From assembly GCA_021822485.1 (NCBI GenBank), contig JAKAQP010000011.1, forward strand, positions 9,899-44,846: DNA of 34,948 nt. The letters are read 5' to 3'. Of the stretch, positions 1 to 8,489 are shown piece after piece. Position numbers and translations under genes: made by a program. The first letter of the stretch is position 1; each line of letters begins with the position of its first letter. The notes under the pieces were generated by a model. It saw nothing but the letters and a program-made list of their open reading frames with translations, searched no databases and was not told where the DNA came from. Source of the DNA: a bacterium. GTDB taxonomy: Bacteria > SZUA-79 > Acidulodesulfobacterales > Acidulodesulfobacteraceae.

Positions 1-127
1 ATGGTCATTACACAGTTCAATTCGGCGACACTCTTTCTTTAATAGCCCAGAAATACGGCACTTCCATTGCCGAACTTAGGAAACTTAATCACCTATATTC
101 AAACGTAATAAGGACGGGAGCGGTACT
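1..127 (+). repeat. Exact 127-bp direct repeat, copy 1 (LysM module, at window edge)
   Basis: Bases 1-127 are identical to 346-472, with the first mismatch at base 128 (t versus c at 473). The offset is 345 bases (115 codons), so both copies are in the same frame and encode the same LysM module. The match runs right up to the first base of the window, so its true left limit is unknown. Confidence 0.98.
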
Positions 128-1052
128 TACCGTGCCCATAGGAAATAATGCGGGAAACAATAATGTTTCGCAGTCCGTTACATATATTACCGTCAGTCCG
201 GGAGCAACGCTCGGTCAGATTGCGGACAACTACAATACCTCGGTAAACTCTATAATGTCTTTAAACGGGCTGCATAACTACGTCATATACCCCGGCGAAA
301 AATTAAAAGTACCGGTAAACGGTTCTTATCAACCTGTTCCGCAGTATGGTCATTACACAGTTCAATTCGGCGACACTCTTTCTTTAATAGCCCAGAAATA
401 CGGCACTTCCATTGCCGAACTTAGGAAACTTAATCACCTATATTCAAACGTAATAAGGACGGGAGCGGTACTCGTAGTTCCTAAAAGCTACGTTAAAAAA
501 GCCTCTTACAAAGTTGTCGATAATAACGGCTTGAGTAGGAATAAATTAGATTATTTCGGAAATAAAAACGTTTCTAAAAAATCTAAATATCAAGTAGCAA
601 CTTTTAAAGTCGTTAATTCAAAAAGATGTTCTTTGAACGACAATGAATCCTCAGGTAAAAAAACAGATGTCATAGATAATTTAAATATAGGACAAAAAAT
701 AGTAGATATAGCTTATAAATACCAAGGCGTACCTTATGTATGGGGCGGCACTACACGCTCAGGAATGGACTGCTCAGGATTTTCCCAGCATGTTTTCGAT
801 AAACTAGGTATAGATTTGCCTAGAACGGCAGCGGAACAGGCAAGACTCGGCAAATATGTTCCAAAAAATAAATTAAAACCAGGCGATCTTTTGTTTTTCA
901 GGACATATGCGCCCTATATTTCTCATGTAGGAATATATATAGGCCACGGTAAGTTTATACAGGAAAATTCCGGAGCGGGAATGGTAACTATTAACAGTTT
1001 AAACAATGAGTATTTTAAAAGAACATATGCTTTTGCAAAATCTATTAAATAA
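1..1052 (+). CDS. LysM-NlpC/P60 cell-wall hydrolase (5'-truncated)
   Basis: Secreted peptidoglycan hydrolase, probably a D,L-endopeptidase that cuts peptide stems, anchored to the wall by LysM modules. The reading frame is open from base 3, so the true start and signal peptide lie left of the window; the ATG at 132 falls between LysM modules and is unlikely to be the start. Three LysM modules are visible (about bases 6-128, 192-318 and 354-480), each with the T-x-G-D/A-T-L and P-G/T-x-x-L-x-V-P pattern. A linker leads to an NlpC/P60 domain from about base 690. The catalytic Cys is in DCSGF (codon 771-773) and the His in SHVGIY (codon 924-926). The usual third polar residue appears to be Gln in FIQEN. 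The first and third LysM are identical at the DNA level. The family call is firm; the substrate bond is inferred from the family. Confidence 0.9.
   Translation, partial: GHYTVQFGDTLSLIAQKYGTSIAELRKLNHLYSNVIRTGAVLTVPIGNNAGNNNVSQSVTYITVSPGATLGQIADNYNTSVNSIMSLNGLHNYVIYPGEKLKVPVNGSYQPVPQYGHYTVQFGDTLSLIAQKYGTSIAELRKLNHLYSNVIRTGAVLVVPKSYVKKASYKVVDNNGLSRNKLDYFGNKNVSKKSKYQVATFKVVNSKRCSLNDNESSGKKTDVIDNLNIGQKIVDIAYKYQGVPYVWGGTTRSGMDCSGFSQHVFDKLGIDLPRTAAEQARLGKYVPKNKLKPGDLLFFRTYAPYISHVGIYIGHGKFIQENSGAGMVTINSLNNEYFKRTYAFAKSIK
346..472 (+). repeat. Exact 127-bp direct repeat, copy 2 (LysM module)
   Basis: Second copy of the repeat at 1-127, encoding the third visible LysM module. Complete nucleotide identity, including third codon positions, implies very recent duplication, gene conversion, or one repeat represented twice at an assembly break. 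Confidence 0.98.
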
Positions 1053-1121
1053 TCTATTAAAAAATAAATTTCCTATAATTTAAAAAATTAAAAGGAAAAA
1101 TTAAGAGGAAATAAATCTATT

Positions 1122-1997
1122 ATGTTTAATTTTAACAACTGGTATGCGCCTAATCCAATAATCTATATAGGACCGCTTCCCGTTCACTGGTACGGAATAT
1201 TAATTGGAATAGGTTTTGTAGTAGGTATAACAATTGCCTATTTCAGAGCAAAATCATGGGGCGAGGATCCGGAAAATATAATTAATATTATGGTTTTTGC
1301 CATACCGGTTTCAATAATTTTTGCGCGCCTTTATTATGTTGTGTTTGCATGGGGATATTATGCAAATAATCCTTTGAGTATTTTTTATATTTGGCAGGGC
1401 GGGTTGGCTATTTACGGTGGAGAAATAGGAGGGCTTTTAACGCTTTATTTCTATACGCGTATTAAAAAACTTAATATATGGCGCTATGTTGATATGCTTG
1501 CGCCGAGTCTTCTTTTAGGTCAGGCAATTGGCAGGTGGGGAAATTTTATAGACCAGCAAGCTTTCGGCTATCCCGTTAAATGGGGACTACCCATAGCTAA
1601 AGCTTTGCGTCCTACTAATGCTTATACGCCTAAACATTTAATATTCGGATTATGGGGTTATCCTTTTCAAACCGCCTATCCGAAAAATCTGACTATGTAT
1701 TCTCATTTTGAGCCTTCATTTTTTTATGAATCGGTTCCGGATTTTTTAGGTTTTATTTTTTTAATGTGGCTTTCAAGAAAAAAACCGAAAGTAGCCGGTA
1801 CAATATTAATAGGCTATTTAATATGGTATGGAACTACGAGATTTTTTACGGAAGGTACGAGAATAGACAGCTTATGGCTTGGAAACAGTATAAGGGTATC
1901 CCAAGTGCTTAGTATGTTTGCAGTCATAGTTTCGATAGCCGTTATAATTTACAGACACTATAAATATAAAGACATTCAAGATACGGCAAAAATATAA
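1122..1997 (+). CDS. lgt: Phosphatidylglycerol-prolipoprotein diacylglyceryl transferase
   Basis: Inner-membrane enzyme that moves a diacylglyceryl group from phosphatidylglycerol to the lipobox Cys of prolipoproteins, the first step of lipoprotein maturation. At 291 aa it is of normal length and strongly hydrophobic, with about seven membrane segments. Family marks seen: HWYGILIGIGF near residues 22-32, YGGEIGGLL, the signature GRWGNFIDQQAFG around residues 136-148, and FFYES followed by GTTRFFTEGTR near the C-terminus carrying conserved arginines. An AGAGGA-type ribosome-binding site lies about 15 bases before the ATG. It follows the NlpC/P60 gene by 69 bases on the same strand, making a small envelope-biogenesis cluster. 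The signature has Asp-Gln where many homologues have Asn-Gly, a tolerated variation. Confidence 0.95.
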   Translation: MFNFNNWYAPNPIIYIGPLPVHWYGILIGIGFVVGITIAYFRAKSWGEDPENIINIMVFAIPVSIIFARLYYVVFAWGYYANNPLSIFYIWQGGLAIYGGEIGGLLTLYFYTRIKKLNIWRYVDMLAPSLLLGQAIGRWGNFIDQQAFGYPVKWGLPIAKALRPTNAYTPKHLIFGLWGYPFQTAYPKNLTMYSHFEPSFFYESVPDFLGFIFLMWLSRKKPKVAGTILIGYLIWYGTTRFFTEGTRIDSLWLGNSIRVSQVLSMFAVIVSIAVIIYRHYKYKDIQDTAKI

Positions 1998-2069
1998 AGC
2001 GGCGGCCCGTCATTGTTTATTGCCTCTCATTGATGTTTAGCATGGTCGTCGCTGTTATTTTTGTCAGTT

Positions 2070-2092
2070 ATTGCGAGCGATAGCGAAGCAAT
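2070..2092. repeat. REP-like imperfect palindrome ATTGC...GCAAT
   Basis: A 23-base element with 5-bp ends (ATTGC and GCAAT) around a G/C-richer core reading GAGCGATAGCGAA. It sits between the convergent ends of lgt and kup. It is richer in G+C than its surroundings and resembles the intergenic repeats of type GCGAGCGAAGCGAAGC seen in many bacterial genomes. Only this copy was noticed here, so its repeat status is inferred from resemblance. Confidence 0.45.
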
Positions 2093-2104
2093 CCATAATA
2101 AACG

Positions 2105-3976
2105 TCACATCTTAATCCTTACCATTACTCCGTTGACTTTTTCGGCGGGAAGTTTATAAAACCTGACGAATGAAGGGGATAATTTTTTAATCAGCGCGAA
2201 TATCTTCCATAATACGTTATTGCTTACTATTTCCTCGAACCCATAAAATATGACGGTTTCATCGATATTATTTTTTTTCAGCATAGCTTCTACGTCCACT
2301 ACTTCCGAATAGCCTGCTCTTATAAGAAACTGGCTGAGTCCGGGAGATACTTCGCTTTTAAGCGTGCTGTCTATCCCATATGGCTTTTCCGTTCTTTCGA
2401 TCGAAACGAAAATATTTCTTTCATAGATAATATTATTTCTAAACATTGTTTTGACTATGTATGGAGATACTTTATCGGAAAGACTAGCAAAAAAAAGCGA
2501 AGTTCCGGCAAGTTTTGAAAAGTTTTTATAACGGTATTCATATTCTTTTAAAAATACGTTAAAGTCCGTCATTTTGTATATAGAGTGCAATTTTTTCTGT
2601 CCGCTCGTATATATCATAATTACAACAAAAGGTATAGTTGCTATTATAAGCGCGAAATAACCCCCCTGCAAAGTTTTATAAAGCAGGTTTGAAGTTAAAA
2701 ACATAATATCCGCAAACGTTGTTATAATAGAAATTAACAGCATAAAATATCTGCGCTTATGAAAAAAATGTATATTTATTAAAATTCCGGTAAAAGTCAT
2801 AGTTCCGCTGACCGCAAGTCCGTATGCCATTGCAAGGTTATTTGAAGTTCTGAATATAAGAATCGCCGCCAAAACGCTGACAAACAAAAACCAATTTGCA
2901 AAACTTATATATATCTGAGACTGAATTTCGCTTGAATTATAGTTTATTTTTAATAATGGAATAATTCTGTTATTAATAAGCTGGTAAACTATTGAAAAAA
3001 TTCCGCTTATAACAGCCTGGGACGCTATTATCGTAGCCGCAATACTTAAAATAAGAATCGGCATGTAAAATATATGCGACTGCGAATAAAGCATCATAAA
3101 AAAAGCATCCGTTTGCGTCTTATGCGTAAGCAGGAAAGCGCCTTGTCCCATGTAGTTGAATATTAGTGCAATAAATACAATAATCCATGCTTTCGTAATA
3201 GGTTTTCTTCCAATATGCCCCATATCGGCATAAAGGGCTTCGCCGCCCGTCGCAGAAAGAATAACGTCGGAAAGGACGAATAAAGAAATAATTCCGTGAG
3301 CAATTAAACGATTTGCCGAAATATTGCCGTTAAATAAAAATCTCAAAGCGTAGTAAGGGTCAATAACCTTTAAAAAAATCTGAGGCATATGCAAAAGCGA
3401 TAAAATACCGGAAGAGCCGATTACTATAAACCATAACAGCATTACCGGACTGAAAATTTTTGCTACCTTTTCCGTACCTTTATGCTGATACCAGAACAAA
3501 CCAATCGTTATTATAATCGAAATTAAAATTACGGTATCCGTAGCTATGTTTTTAAAAAAAGGAATAAGGCTTATACCTTCAACCGCGCTTAATATACTTA
3601 TAGCCGGAGTAATAACCGAATCGCCTATAAGAAGCGACAGCGCTATATACGATATTACGGTTATGAAAGCAACTTCGCGGGCGGATTTGATATATTTTTG
3701 AATAATATTTTTAAGTATTATAGTGCCGCCCTCGTTTCTTTCGCTTATGCCCATTGCAAACCATACGTACTGGACGGTAACCAGCAGGGTGAGCGTCCAG
3801 ATTATAAGCGACACAACTCCGAGGACGTTCATTCCCGTAACCTTTAGATAGGTAAAGATAACGGCTATAGTGTATATAGGGCTGGTTCCTATGTCTCCGA
3901 ACACTATGCCTAGGGCTTTAAGCGATTTATTTTCGGTTAAAGCTTTCTTTACGTTGTCAGTGCTAAGTTTATTCAT
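2105..3976 (-). CDS. kup: Kup-family low-affinity potassium transporter
   Basis: Inner-membrane K+ uptake protein of the KUP/HAK/KT family, thought to run as a K+/H+ symporter. Its 623 aa match the usual 620-630. The N-terminus carries the family signature GIVFGDIGTSPIYT (about residues 23-36). About twelve hydrophobic segments follow to residue 460, then a hydrophilic cytoplasmic domain of about 160 residues. Other hallmarks include GGTIILKN, GDSVITPAISILSAVEG and GGEALYADMGHIGRKPI. It is convergent with lgt and shares its strand with a potassium-channel gene about 500 bases upstream, so the two may form a potassium-handling neighbourhood, but the gap is too long to assume one operon. No clear ribosome-binding site precedes the ATG. 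Confidence 0.95.
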   Translation of the reverse strand: MNKLSTDNVKKALTENKSLKALGIVFGDIGTSPIYTIAVIFTYLKVTGMNVLGVVSLIIWTLTLLVTVQYVWFAMGISERNEGGTIILKNIIQKYIKSAREVAFITVISYIALSLLIGDSVITPAISILSAVEGISLIPFFKNIATDTVILISIIITIGLFWYQHKGTEKVAKIFSPVMLLWFIVIGSSGILSLLHMPQIFLKVIDPYYALRFLFNGNISANRLIAHGIISLFVLSDVILSATGGEALYADMGHIGRKPITKAWIIVFIALIFNYMGQGAFLLTHKTQTDAFFMMLYSQSHIFYMPILILSIAATIIASQAVISGIFSIVYQLINNRIIPLLKINYNSSEIQSQIYISFANWFLFVSVLAAILIFRTSNNLAMAYGLAVSGTMTFTGILINIHFFHKRRYFMLLISIITTFADIMFLTSNLLYKTLQGGYFALIIATIPFVVIMIYTSGQKKLHSIYKMTDFNVFLKEYEYRYKNFSKLAGTSLFFASLSDKVSPYIVKTMFRNNIIYERNIFVSIERTEKPYGIDSTLKSEVSPGLSQFLIRAGYSEVVDVEAMLKKNNIDETVIFYGFEEIVSNNVLWKIFALIKKLSPSFVRFYKLPAEKVNGVMVRIKM

Positions 3977-4255
3977 AATATAAGATATTAAAATATATTA
4001 AGTAAAATTTATTGAGTTTATTTATCTTTATATTTAAAATTATAAAAACATCTTATTATATTACATTTTTTAAAAAATGGAAGAAAATAATAGCGAAAAA
4101 AGAACGAAAAATAATAACGAAATTAACGATATTTTACATTTACTTAAAATTACGAATAATTCAATAAATTAATATTATAATAATTACAATTATAAAAATG
4201 GATAAAATCGGACGTAACGCAATGTGGAATATAAAAAAGCGGAATAAGCGACTAC

Positions 4256-4390
4256 ATGATGGATGAACAGTATTTACATTCAAACAATTCAATGATGTAT
4301 GCGATGATGACGATAAGGAGAAATTTGGAAAATGCGGCTATGCTGCCGATGCCGCCGATAACTCCCTCCAGGCGGTATATATCCTTTTAA
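4256..4390 (+). CDS. Possible small Met-rich protein (44 aa), doubtful
   Basis: Starts with ATGATGGATGAACAG and ends with TAA. Eight of 44 residues are Met, including three MM pairs, with a Pro-rich tail MLPMPPITPSRR. There is no strong ribosome-binding site; only a GGAATAAG stretch lies about 12 bases upstream. I do not recognise it. It may be a genuine small protein, for example a metal-binding one, the remnant of a longer gene, or chance. It is noted because the local base composition rises above the surrounding A/T-rich spacer. Confidence 0.2.
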   Translation: MMDEQYLHSNNSMMYAMMTIRRNLENAAMLPMPPITPSRRYISF

Positions 4391-4404
4391 TTCCGCTATT
4401 AAAT

Positions 4405-4424
4405 AAAGGGGTCAGATTTATTTA
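4405..4424 (+). repeat. GTCAGATTTATTTA motif, copy 1
   Basis: Twenty bases matching 15785-15804 at 19 of 20 positions (G versus T at the sixth). Flanking AAATAAA (4401-4407) and TTTATTT (4417-4423) can pair across a nine-base loop GGGGTCAGA, giving a small hairpin. This type of sequence recalls motifs found beside REP-associated (IS200-like) transposases, but no transposase is present in the window. Confidence 0.55.
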
Positions 4425-4474
4425 CGCATTTTTCTACTATTTTCATAATGTAATTATAATTAATAATAACCGAG

Positions 4475-5464
4475 TCAGCTCTTTTTCCCGATTAACATAA
4501 CCCTGTCGCCGCCGACGACGATAAAAGATTTTTCGGGGTTTATCATAACCTGTTCATTTCTTTTTATTCCTACGGCAATTTCGTCTTTATTTTCTTTAAA
4601 AAATTTTATAACTTCTAAAAATTCTTTATTTTCTAGATTTCTGGGCAAATCTTTTTCTATAAGCCCCTCTTTAAAATTTTCGTCTAAAAGCTGATTAAAA
4701 AATTTCGAAGCGCCTTTAAACTCTATGGATTTAACAAGCACCCTGCTTGAAAACGAACCCGAGGAAAATACCTCGTTGATGCCTATTTCTTTAAAAGCTC
4801 TTTCAGTCTCTTTTTTAAAAATTAAAGCAATTATGTAAGTATTTTTATATTGCGTCCTTACGTTTATACCGGCTATTAAAGAGTTTGAATCGTCTTCGTC
4901 TGAAATAATGCACAGTTTTGCTTTGTCGACGTGAGCTTTTGCAACAGTTTTTTCATCTGTAATATCGCCTTTTATAAATATTAATTTACCGCTGTTTTCC
5001 GGCGATTTTTCGATATTTGCCACAAGGGTTACGTTATCTTTTGTTTCCATAATATCTTTCAAAGAAGATTTTATTAAACTGCTGTAACCTAGTATAACAA
5101 TATGCTCCTTAAAAATATGGCTTTCCATAGTTCCAAATATCCTCCCTATTTTAAATTCAAACATAATAGAAGATACCGTCGCTAAAAAAAGACCTAAAAT
5201 TCCTATTCCTAGAATCATTAAACCCATAGCGATAATTCTTCCTATATTGTTTGTCGGCGTGACGTCGCCGTAACCTACGGTAGTGGCGGTAGTAACCGCC
5301 CAATAAAATGATTTAAAAAAAGATATTTTTTCGTAGCGGCTGAATAAGTAAGAAAAAATTAAAAGTATTGCTATAAGAAAAACAAAAATTCTTATTAAAT
5401 CAGATTTATGTTGATTCGTTAATATTTTTAACTTACGAAAAAAAATTAATATTACGTTAAACAT
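4475..5464 (-). CDS. Two-TM potassium channel with cytoplasmic RCK (TrkA-N/TrkA-C) domain
   Basis: MthK-like ligand-gated K+ channel subunit, 329 aa. Transmembrane segment 1 spans about residues 24-42, a pore helix leads to the selectivity filter TTVGYGD (GYGD at 64-67), and transmembrane segment 2 spans about 75-98. An RCK_N domain begins at HIVILGYSS (about residue 117) and an RCK_C-like domain occupies the last 80 residues, ending DRVMLIG. The usual Rossmann GxGxxG is degenerate (GYSSLIKSS), so nucleotide binding at that site may be lost or altered; RCK gating by Ca2+ or c-di-AMP is known elsewhere but cannot be read here. It shares strand and ion specificity with kup. Whether it conducts K+ inward or acts as an efflux valve is not decidable from sequence. 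Confidence 0.88.
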   Translation of the reverse strand: MFNVILIFFRKLKILTNQHKSDLIRIFVFLIAILLIFSYLFSRYEKISFFKSFYWAVTTATTVGYGDVTPTNNIGRIIAMGLMILGIGILGLFLATVSSIMFEFKIGRIFGTMESHIFKEHIVILGYSSLIKSSLKDIMETKDNVTLVANIEKSPENSGKLIFIKGDITDEKTVAKAHVDKAKLCIISDEDDSNSLIAGINVRTQYKNTYIIALIFKKETERAFKEIGINEVFSSGSFSSRVLVKSIEFKGASKFFNQLLDENFKEGLIEKDLPRNLENKEFLEVIKFFKENKDEIAVGIKRNEQVMINPEKSFIVVGGDRVMLIGKKS

Positions 5465-5701
5465 TTCGATTTAGTTATATATGTTTTTGTTTTTTTAAAG
5501 ATATTATAACATAAATAATTGTATAATTATATTATCATTAACAATTTTGTCGCCATCAAAAAATTACTTTTAACAATTTAGCTTTGCATGCATAAAACAG
5601 ACCGGAATGAAATATATAAGCCCGGATAAATTTATTTGTATTATACTATAATATTATGAATAGATTACGTTATATTAAAGGAATATCGGAGACAAGTATT
5701 A

Positions 5702-8410
5702 ATGATTACTATGATTACGCCAACGGAATTAAAACAAAAAATAAAATCGAAATATGCGCTGTTAAAAGACAACCTTTTTAATTACGATTCTTTTCATACC
5801 GCCAAAGAAATTTCTTTATTTTACGATTCTATTATCATAGAAGCTTTTTCTCTTATTAAAGGCGGCAGCGAATACTGCATAGTAGCGGGGGGCAGTTATT
5901 CAAATTTAGAATTATGTCCTTATTCTGACATCGATATAATGATTTTGACGGAAAACGGATTAAGTGCAGAGGATTCCGCAAGGGATATAAAGGATTTTTT
6001 TTATTTATTCTGGGATGCCGGAGTAGATCTTGCGCAGAGCGTAATGACCAGCGCAGAAGCCATAGAACTTATGAGCAGTGATTTGAATACATATACGTCT
6101 TTTATAAATGCAAGATATATAACCGGCAACAAGTCATTATTCGATAAATTTACATCGGACTTTAAAAAGATAGACGCGAAATTAATTTTTTTAAAAGAAA
6201 TAATGAAGCGCTTAAGAAAAAGGCGACTTATCAATGTTATGACCGACAACGATATTTTTCTTCTCGAACCGGACGTTAAAGAGGCTATAGGAGGTTTGAG
6301 GGATTATTCTTATTGCGGATGGATATATTATCTTGGCGTTAAGGATATATTTCCAAATCTGGACGGCGGCGGAGAAATCGTCGAATGTAAATGTAAATTT
6401 AAAAAAGCTGAAGAAATGGTGATTGCCGCGCTTAAAGCAAACAACGCCGATACTTCTTTAAAAAAAGAGGATATAACGAATCTTTATGAAGGGAAAAAAT
6501 TTATTTTAAAAACGCGCATTATGATGCATCTGCTTGCCGGAAAAAAAAATGACAGGCTTACTTTCGACGTTCAGGAGAATATAGCCAATGCATTTTATTA
6601 TAAAGACGGCAAATTTTTAAATAAAATAGAGTATTTTATGCATGACTATTATTTAAATGCAAAAAACATACACAATATTTCCAAGCTGATTATAAATATT
6701 TTAATAGAGCCTAAGATTTTAATAAGTAAATATAAGGAAAAAAAACAAAAAGAAATAATTATAGAAAATAATTTTTTTTTAAATAACGGTTTGATTGCGA
6801 TAAAAAACAAAGAACTTTTTTTATCCGAAGGCAGGAATATTTTTAATTTATTAAATTTGTATCAAACGTCGGGCTATAGATTAAATGCGGAGTCCGTTAA
6901 CCTATTAAAAATCGGCGGAATAAAGTACGCCGGGAAAATTAAAAACGGTAATTTTTCAAAAGATTTTTTTATGAATTTACTAAAGAATAAAAAAAGAGTA
7001 TATCAAACATTGCTATTAATGCATGAAACTAAAATACTCAGCGCGTTAATTCCGGAGTTTGAAAAAATAGATTCTTTATCTACTAACGATGTTTACCATG
7101 TATATACGGTTGACGCTCATTCGTTAAACGGTATATTTTATCTTGAAAATATGGCAAATTTTAAAATAAATAACGAACTTAAAGAGGTCTTTGAAGATTT
7201 AAGTCCGGAAGATATGCTTATTTTAAATTTTTCGCTTCTTCTTCACGATATCGGTAAAGGATATTCTGCGCATCACGAGTCTATAGGCTCTAAAATAGCC
7301 GTTAAAATTGCAAAGAGAATAGGTTTTGATTCAAATGTTTCCGATACCGTAGAATTTTTAATTTTAAATCATTTCGTTCTTCCGCTTACTTCCGAAAGAA
7401 GGGATATTCACGATCCGGCTACCATTAAATACATTGCCGGTATCGTTAAAGACGTTAGGCGCTTAAAACTTCTTTTTATAGTTAGTATCTGCGATTCTAT
7501 GGCCGTTTCTAAAACAAGGTTTAATTCATGGAGGAAGATGCTGCTAGTCGAACTTTACGAAAAAACCTTGTCGTATATAAAAAACACTGAAGAATATTTT
7601 AAAGACGACGGTTACTATATAAACATGGTATATGAATACGCAGAGACGCTTAGAGGTAAAAATGGGTATAAATTTCTTGAAAATATTAAGTATTTAAAAG
7701 AATTTATTTCGGATTTTATTAATCAATTTTATTCTCCCGGCAAGTACTTAGCAAAAGAAAGCAAGGAAAATATTTTACTGCATTTAAAATTGTTTTCTAA
7801 AATAACCGAGTCCCATAGATTTAATTTCGTTGCAAAAATGCATGAAACAGAAGATTATTACGAAATAGTAATTTGCGGAGAAGACAGCAAAGCAATATTT
7901 TCGGATATAACCGGTGTTTTATCATATTTTGATTTTAATATATTAAGCGCAGATATAAACACGAGAAAAGACGGTAAATTTGTAGATACTTTTTTTGCAA
8001 ATCACATATACAAAAAAGTTGATGGAGATATCGAATGGCACAAACTTAGAAAAACTTTCTTTAACGTTTTTAACGGCACCGAAAAATTGGAGGAAAAGTT
8101 AAAAAATAAAAGAAAAAGCGAAAGTTTATACGCAAAGAGCGGACCCAGAGTTATAACTTCCGTCGAAATCTACAATAATATAAGCGACGAATTTACGGTA
8201 ATAGAAATACAGGCCTTGGACAGGAAAGGACTTTTGCACGATATAGGAAAAATTTTTAATTCGTTTAATATCGACATTTTTGTTTCTAAAATTACGACTC
8301 AGGGGAATAAAGCATATGACACGTTTTATGTTAAAAATTATCAAGGCGGCAAAATAAGAAATTTGCTTTTAATGAAAAAAATAAAACAAACCGCTAAAGA
8401 TATGCTTTAA
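5702..8410 (+). CDS. glnD: PII uridylyltransferase / uridylyl-removing enzyme
   Basis: Bifunctional sensor of glutamine that uridylylates PII (GlnB) when nitrogen is short and removes UMP when glutamine is high. At 902 aa it has the full GlnD order: nucleotidyltransferase with GGSYSNLELCPYSDID (metal-binding Asp76 and Asp78), a PII-UTase helical region, an HD hydrolase domain with LLLHDIGKG...HH near residues 512-525, and two C-terminal ACT domains (about 719-790 and 830-900) that bind glutamine. The nucleotidyltransferase motif has Asn68 where homologues usually have Arg or Gly-Arg-Gly, while the catalytic aspartates are intact. A GGAGA ribosome-binding site about 10 bases upstream supports the ATG at 5702; a second ATG three codons on is possible. 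Its target glnB lies 7.5 kb downstream with Tyr51 present. Confidence 0.93.
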   Translation: MITMITPTELKQKIKSKYALLKDNLFNYDSFHTAKEISLFYDSIIIEAFSLIKGGSEYCIVAGGSYSNLELCPYSDIDIMILTENGLSAEDSARDIKDFFYLFWDAGVDLAQSVMTSAEAIELMSSDLNTYTSFINARYITGNKSLFDKFTSDFKKIDAKLIFLKEIMKRLRKRRLINVMTDNDIFLLEPDVKEAIGGLRDYSYCGWIYYLGVKDIFPNLDGGGEIVECKCKFKKAEEMVIAALKANNADTSLKKEDITNLYEGKKFILKTRIMMHLLAGKKNDRLTFDVQENIANAFYYKDGKFLNKIEYFMHDYYLNAKNIHNISKLIINILIEPKILISKYKEKKQKEIIIENNFFLNNGLIAIKNKELFLSEGRNIFNLLNLYQTSGYRLNAESVNLLKIGGIKYAGKIKNGNFSKDFFMNLLKNKKRVYQTLLLMHETKILSALIPEFEKIDSLSTNDVYHVYTVDAHSLNGIFYLENMANFKINNELKEVFEDLSPEDMLILNFSLLLHDIGKGYSAHHESIGSKIAVKIAKRIGFDSNVSDTVEFLILNHFVLPLTSERRDIHDPATIKYIAGIVKDVRRLKLLFIVSICDSMAVSKTRFNSWRKMLLVELYEKTLSYIKNTEEYFKDDGYYINMVYEYAETLRGKNGYKFLENIKYLKEFISDFINQFYSPGKYLAKESKENILLHLKLFSKITESHRFNFVAKMHETEDYYEIVICGEDSKAIFSDITGVLSYFDFNILSADINTRKDGKFVDTFFANHIYKKVDGDIEWHKLRKTFFNVFNGTEKLEEKLKNKRKSESLYAKSGPRVITSVEIYNNISDEFTVIEIQALDRKGLLHDIGKIFNSFNIDIFVSKITTQGNKAYDTFYVKNYQGGKIRNLLLMKKIKQTAKDML

Positions 8411-8451
8411 AATAAAATAATCGTCATTTAATTTAGCGCCGTTTAATTTGC

Positions 8452-8479
8452 TTGACTAAAAGCATTATGTTGTGATAAA
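8452..8479 (+). promoter_or_regulatory. Weak candidate sigma-70 promoter
   Basis: TTGACT at 8452-8457, then 16 bases, then GATAAA at 8474-8479 (4 of 6 to TATAAT). It would start transcription near 8486, just ahead of the small TPR-like gene and the pepP-efp-acc genes. A/T-rich sequence makes such matches common. Confidence 0.25.
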
Positions 8480-8489
8480 AATATTAATT

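Larger units (their letters stand above)
3977..4474. other. 498-bp intergenic region with only tiny ORFs and one repeat motif
   Basis: Between kup and the potassium channel. The first 220 bases are extremely A/T-rich and hold the kup 5' region; no riboswitch fold was recognised. On the plus strand there are three very short ORFs: 4077-4172 (31 aa, Asn/Lys-rich), 4198-4266 (22 aa) and 4256-4390 (44 aa, Met-rich). Only the last has composition unlike random A/T-rich sequence. A GTCAGATTTATTTA motif lies at 4405-4424. No RNA gene was seen. Confidence 0.5.

Noticed and set aside
3977-4200. Possible c-di-AMP (ydaO-type) riboswitch upstream of kup
   Set aside because: The leader is nearly pure A/T with no conserved motif or stable fold visible by eye.
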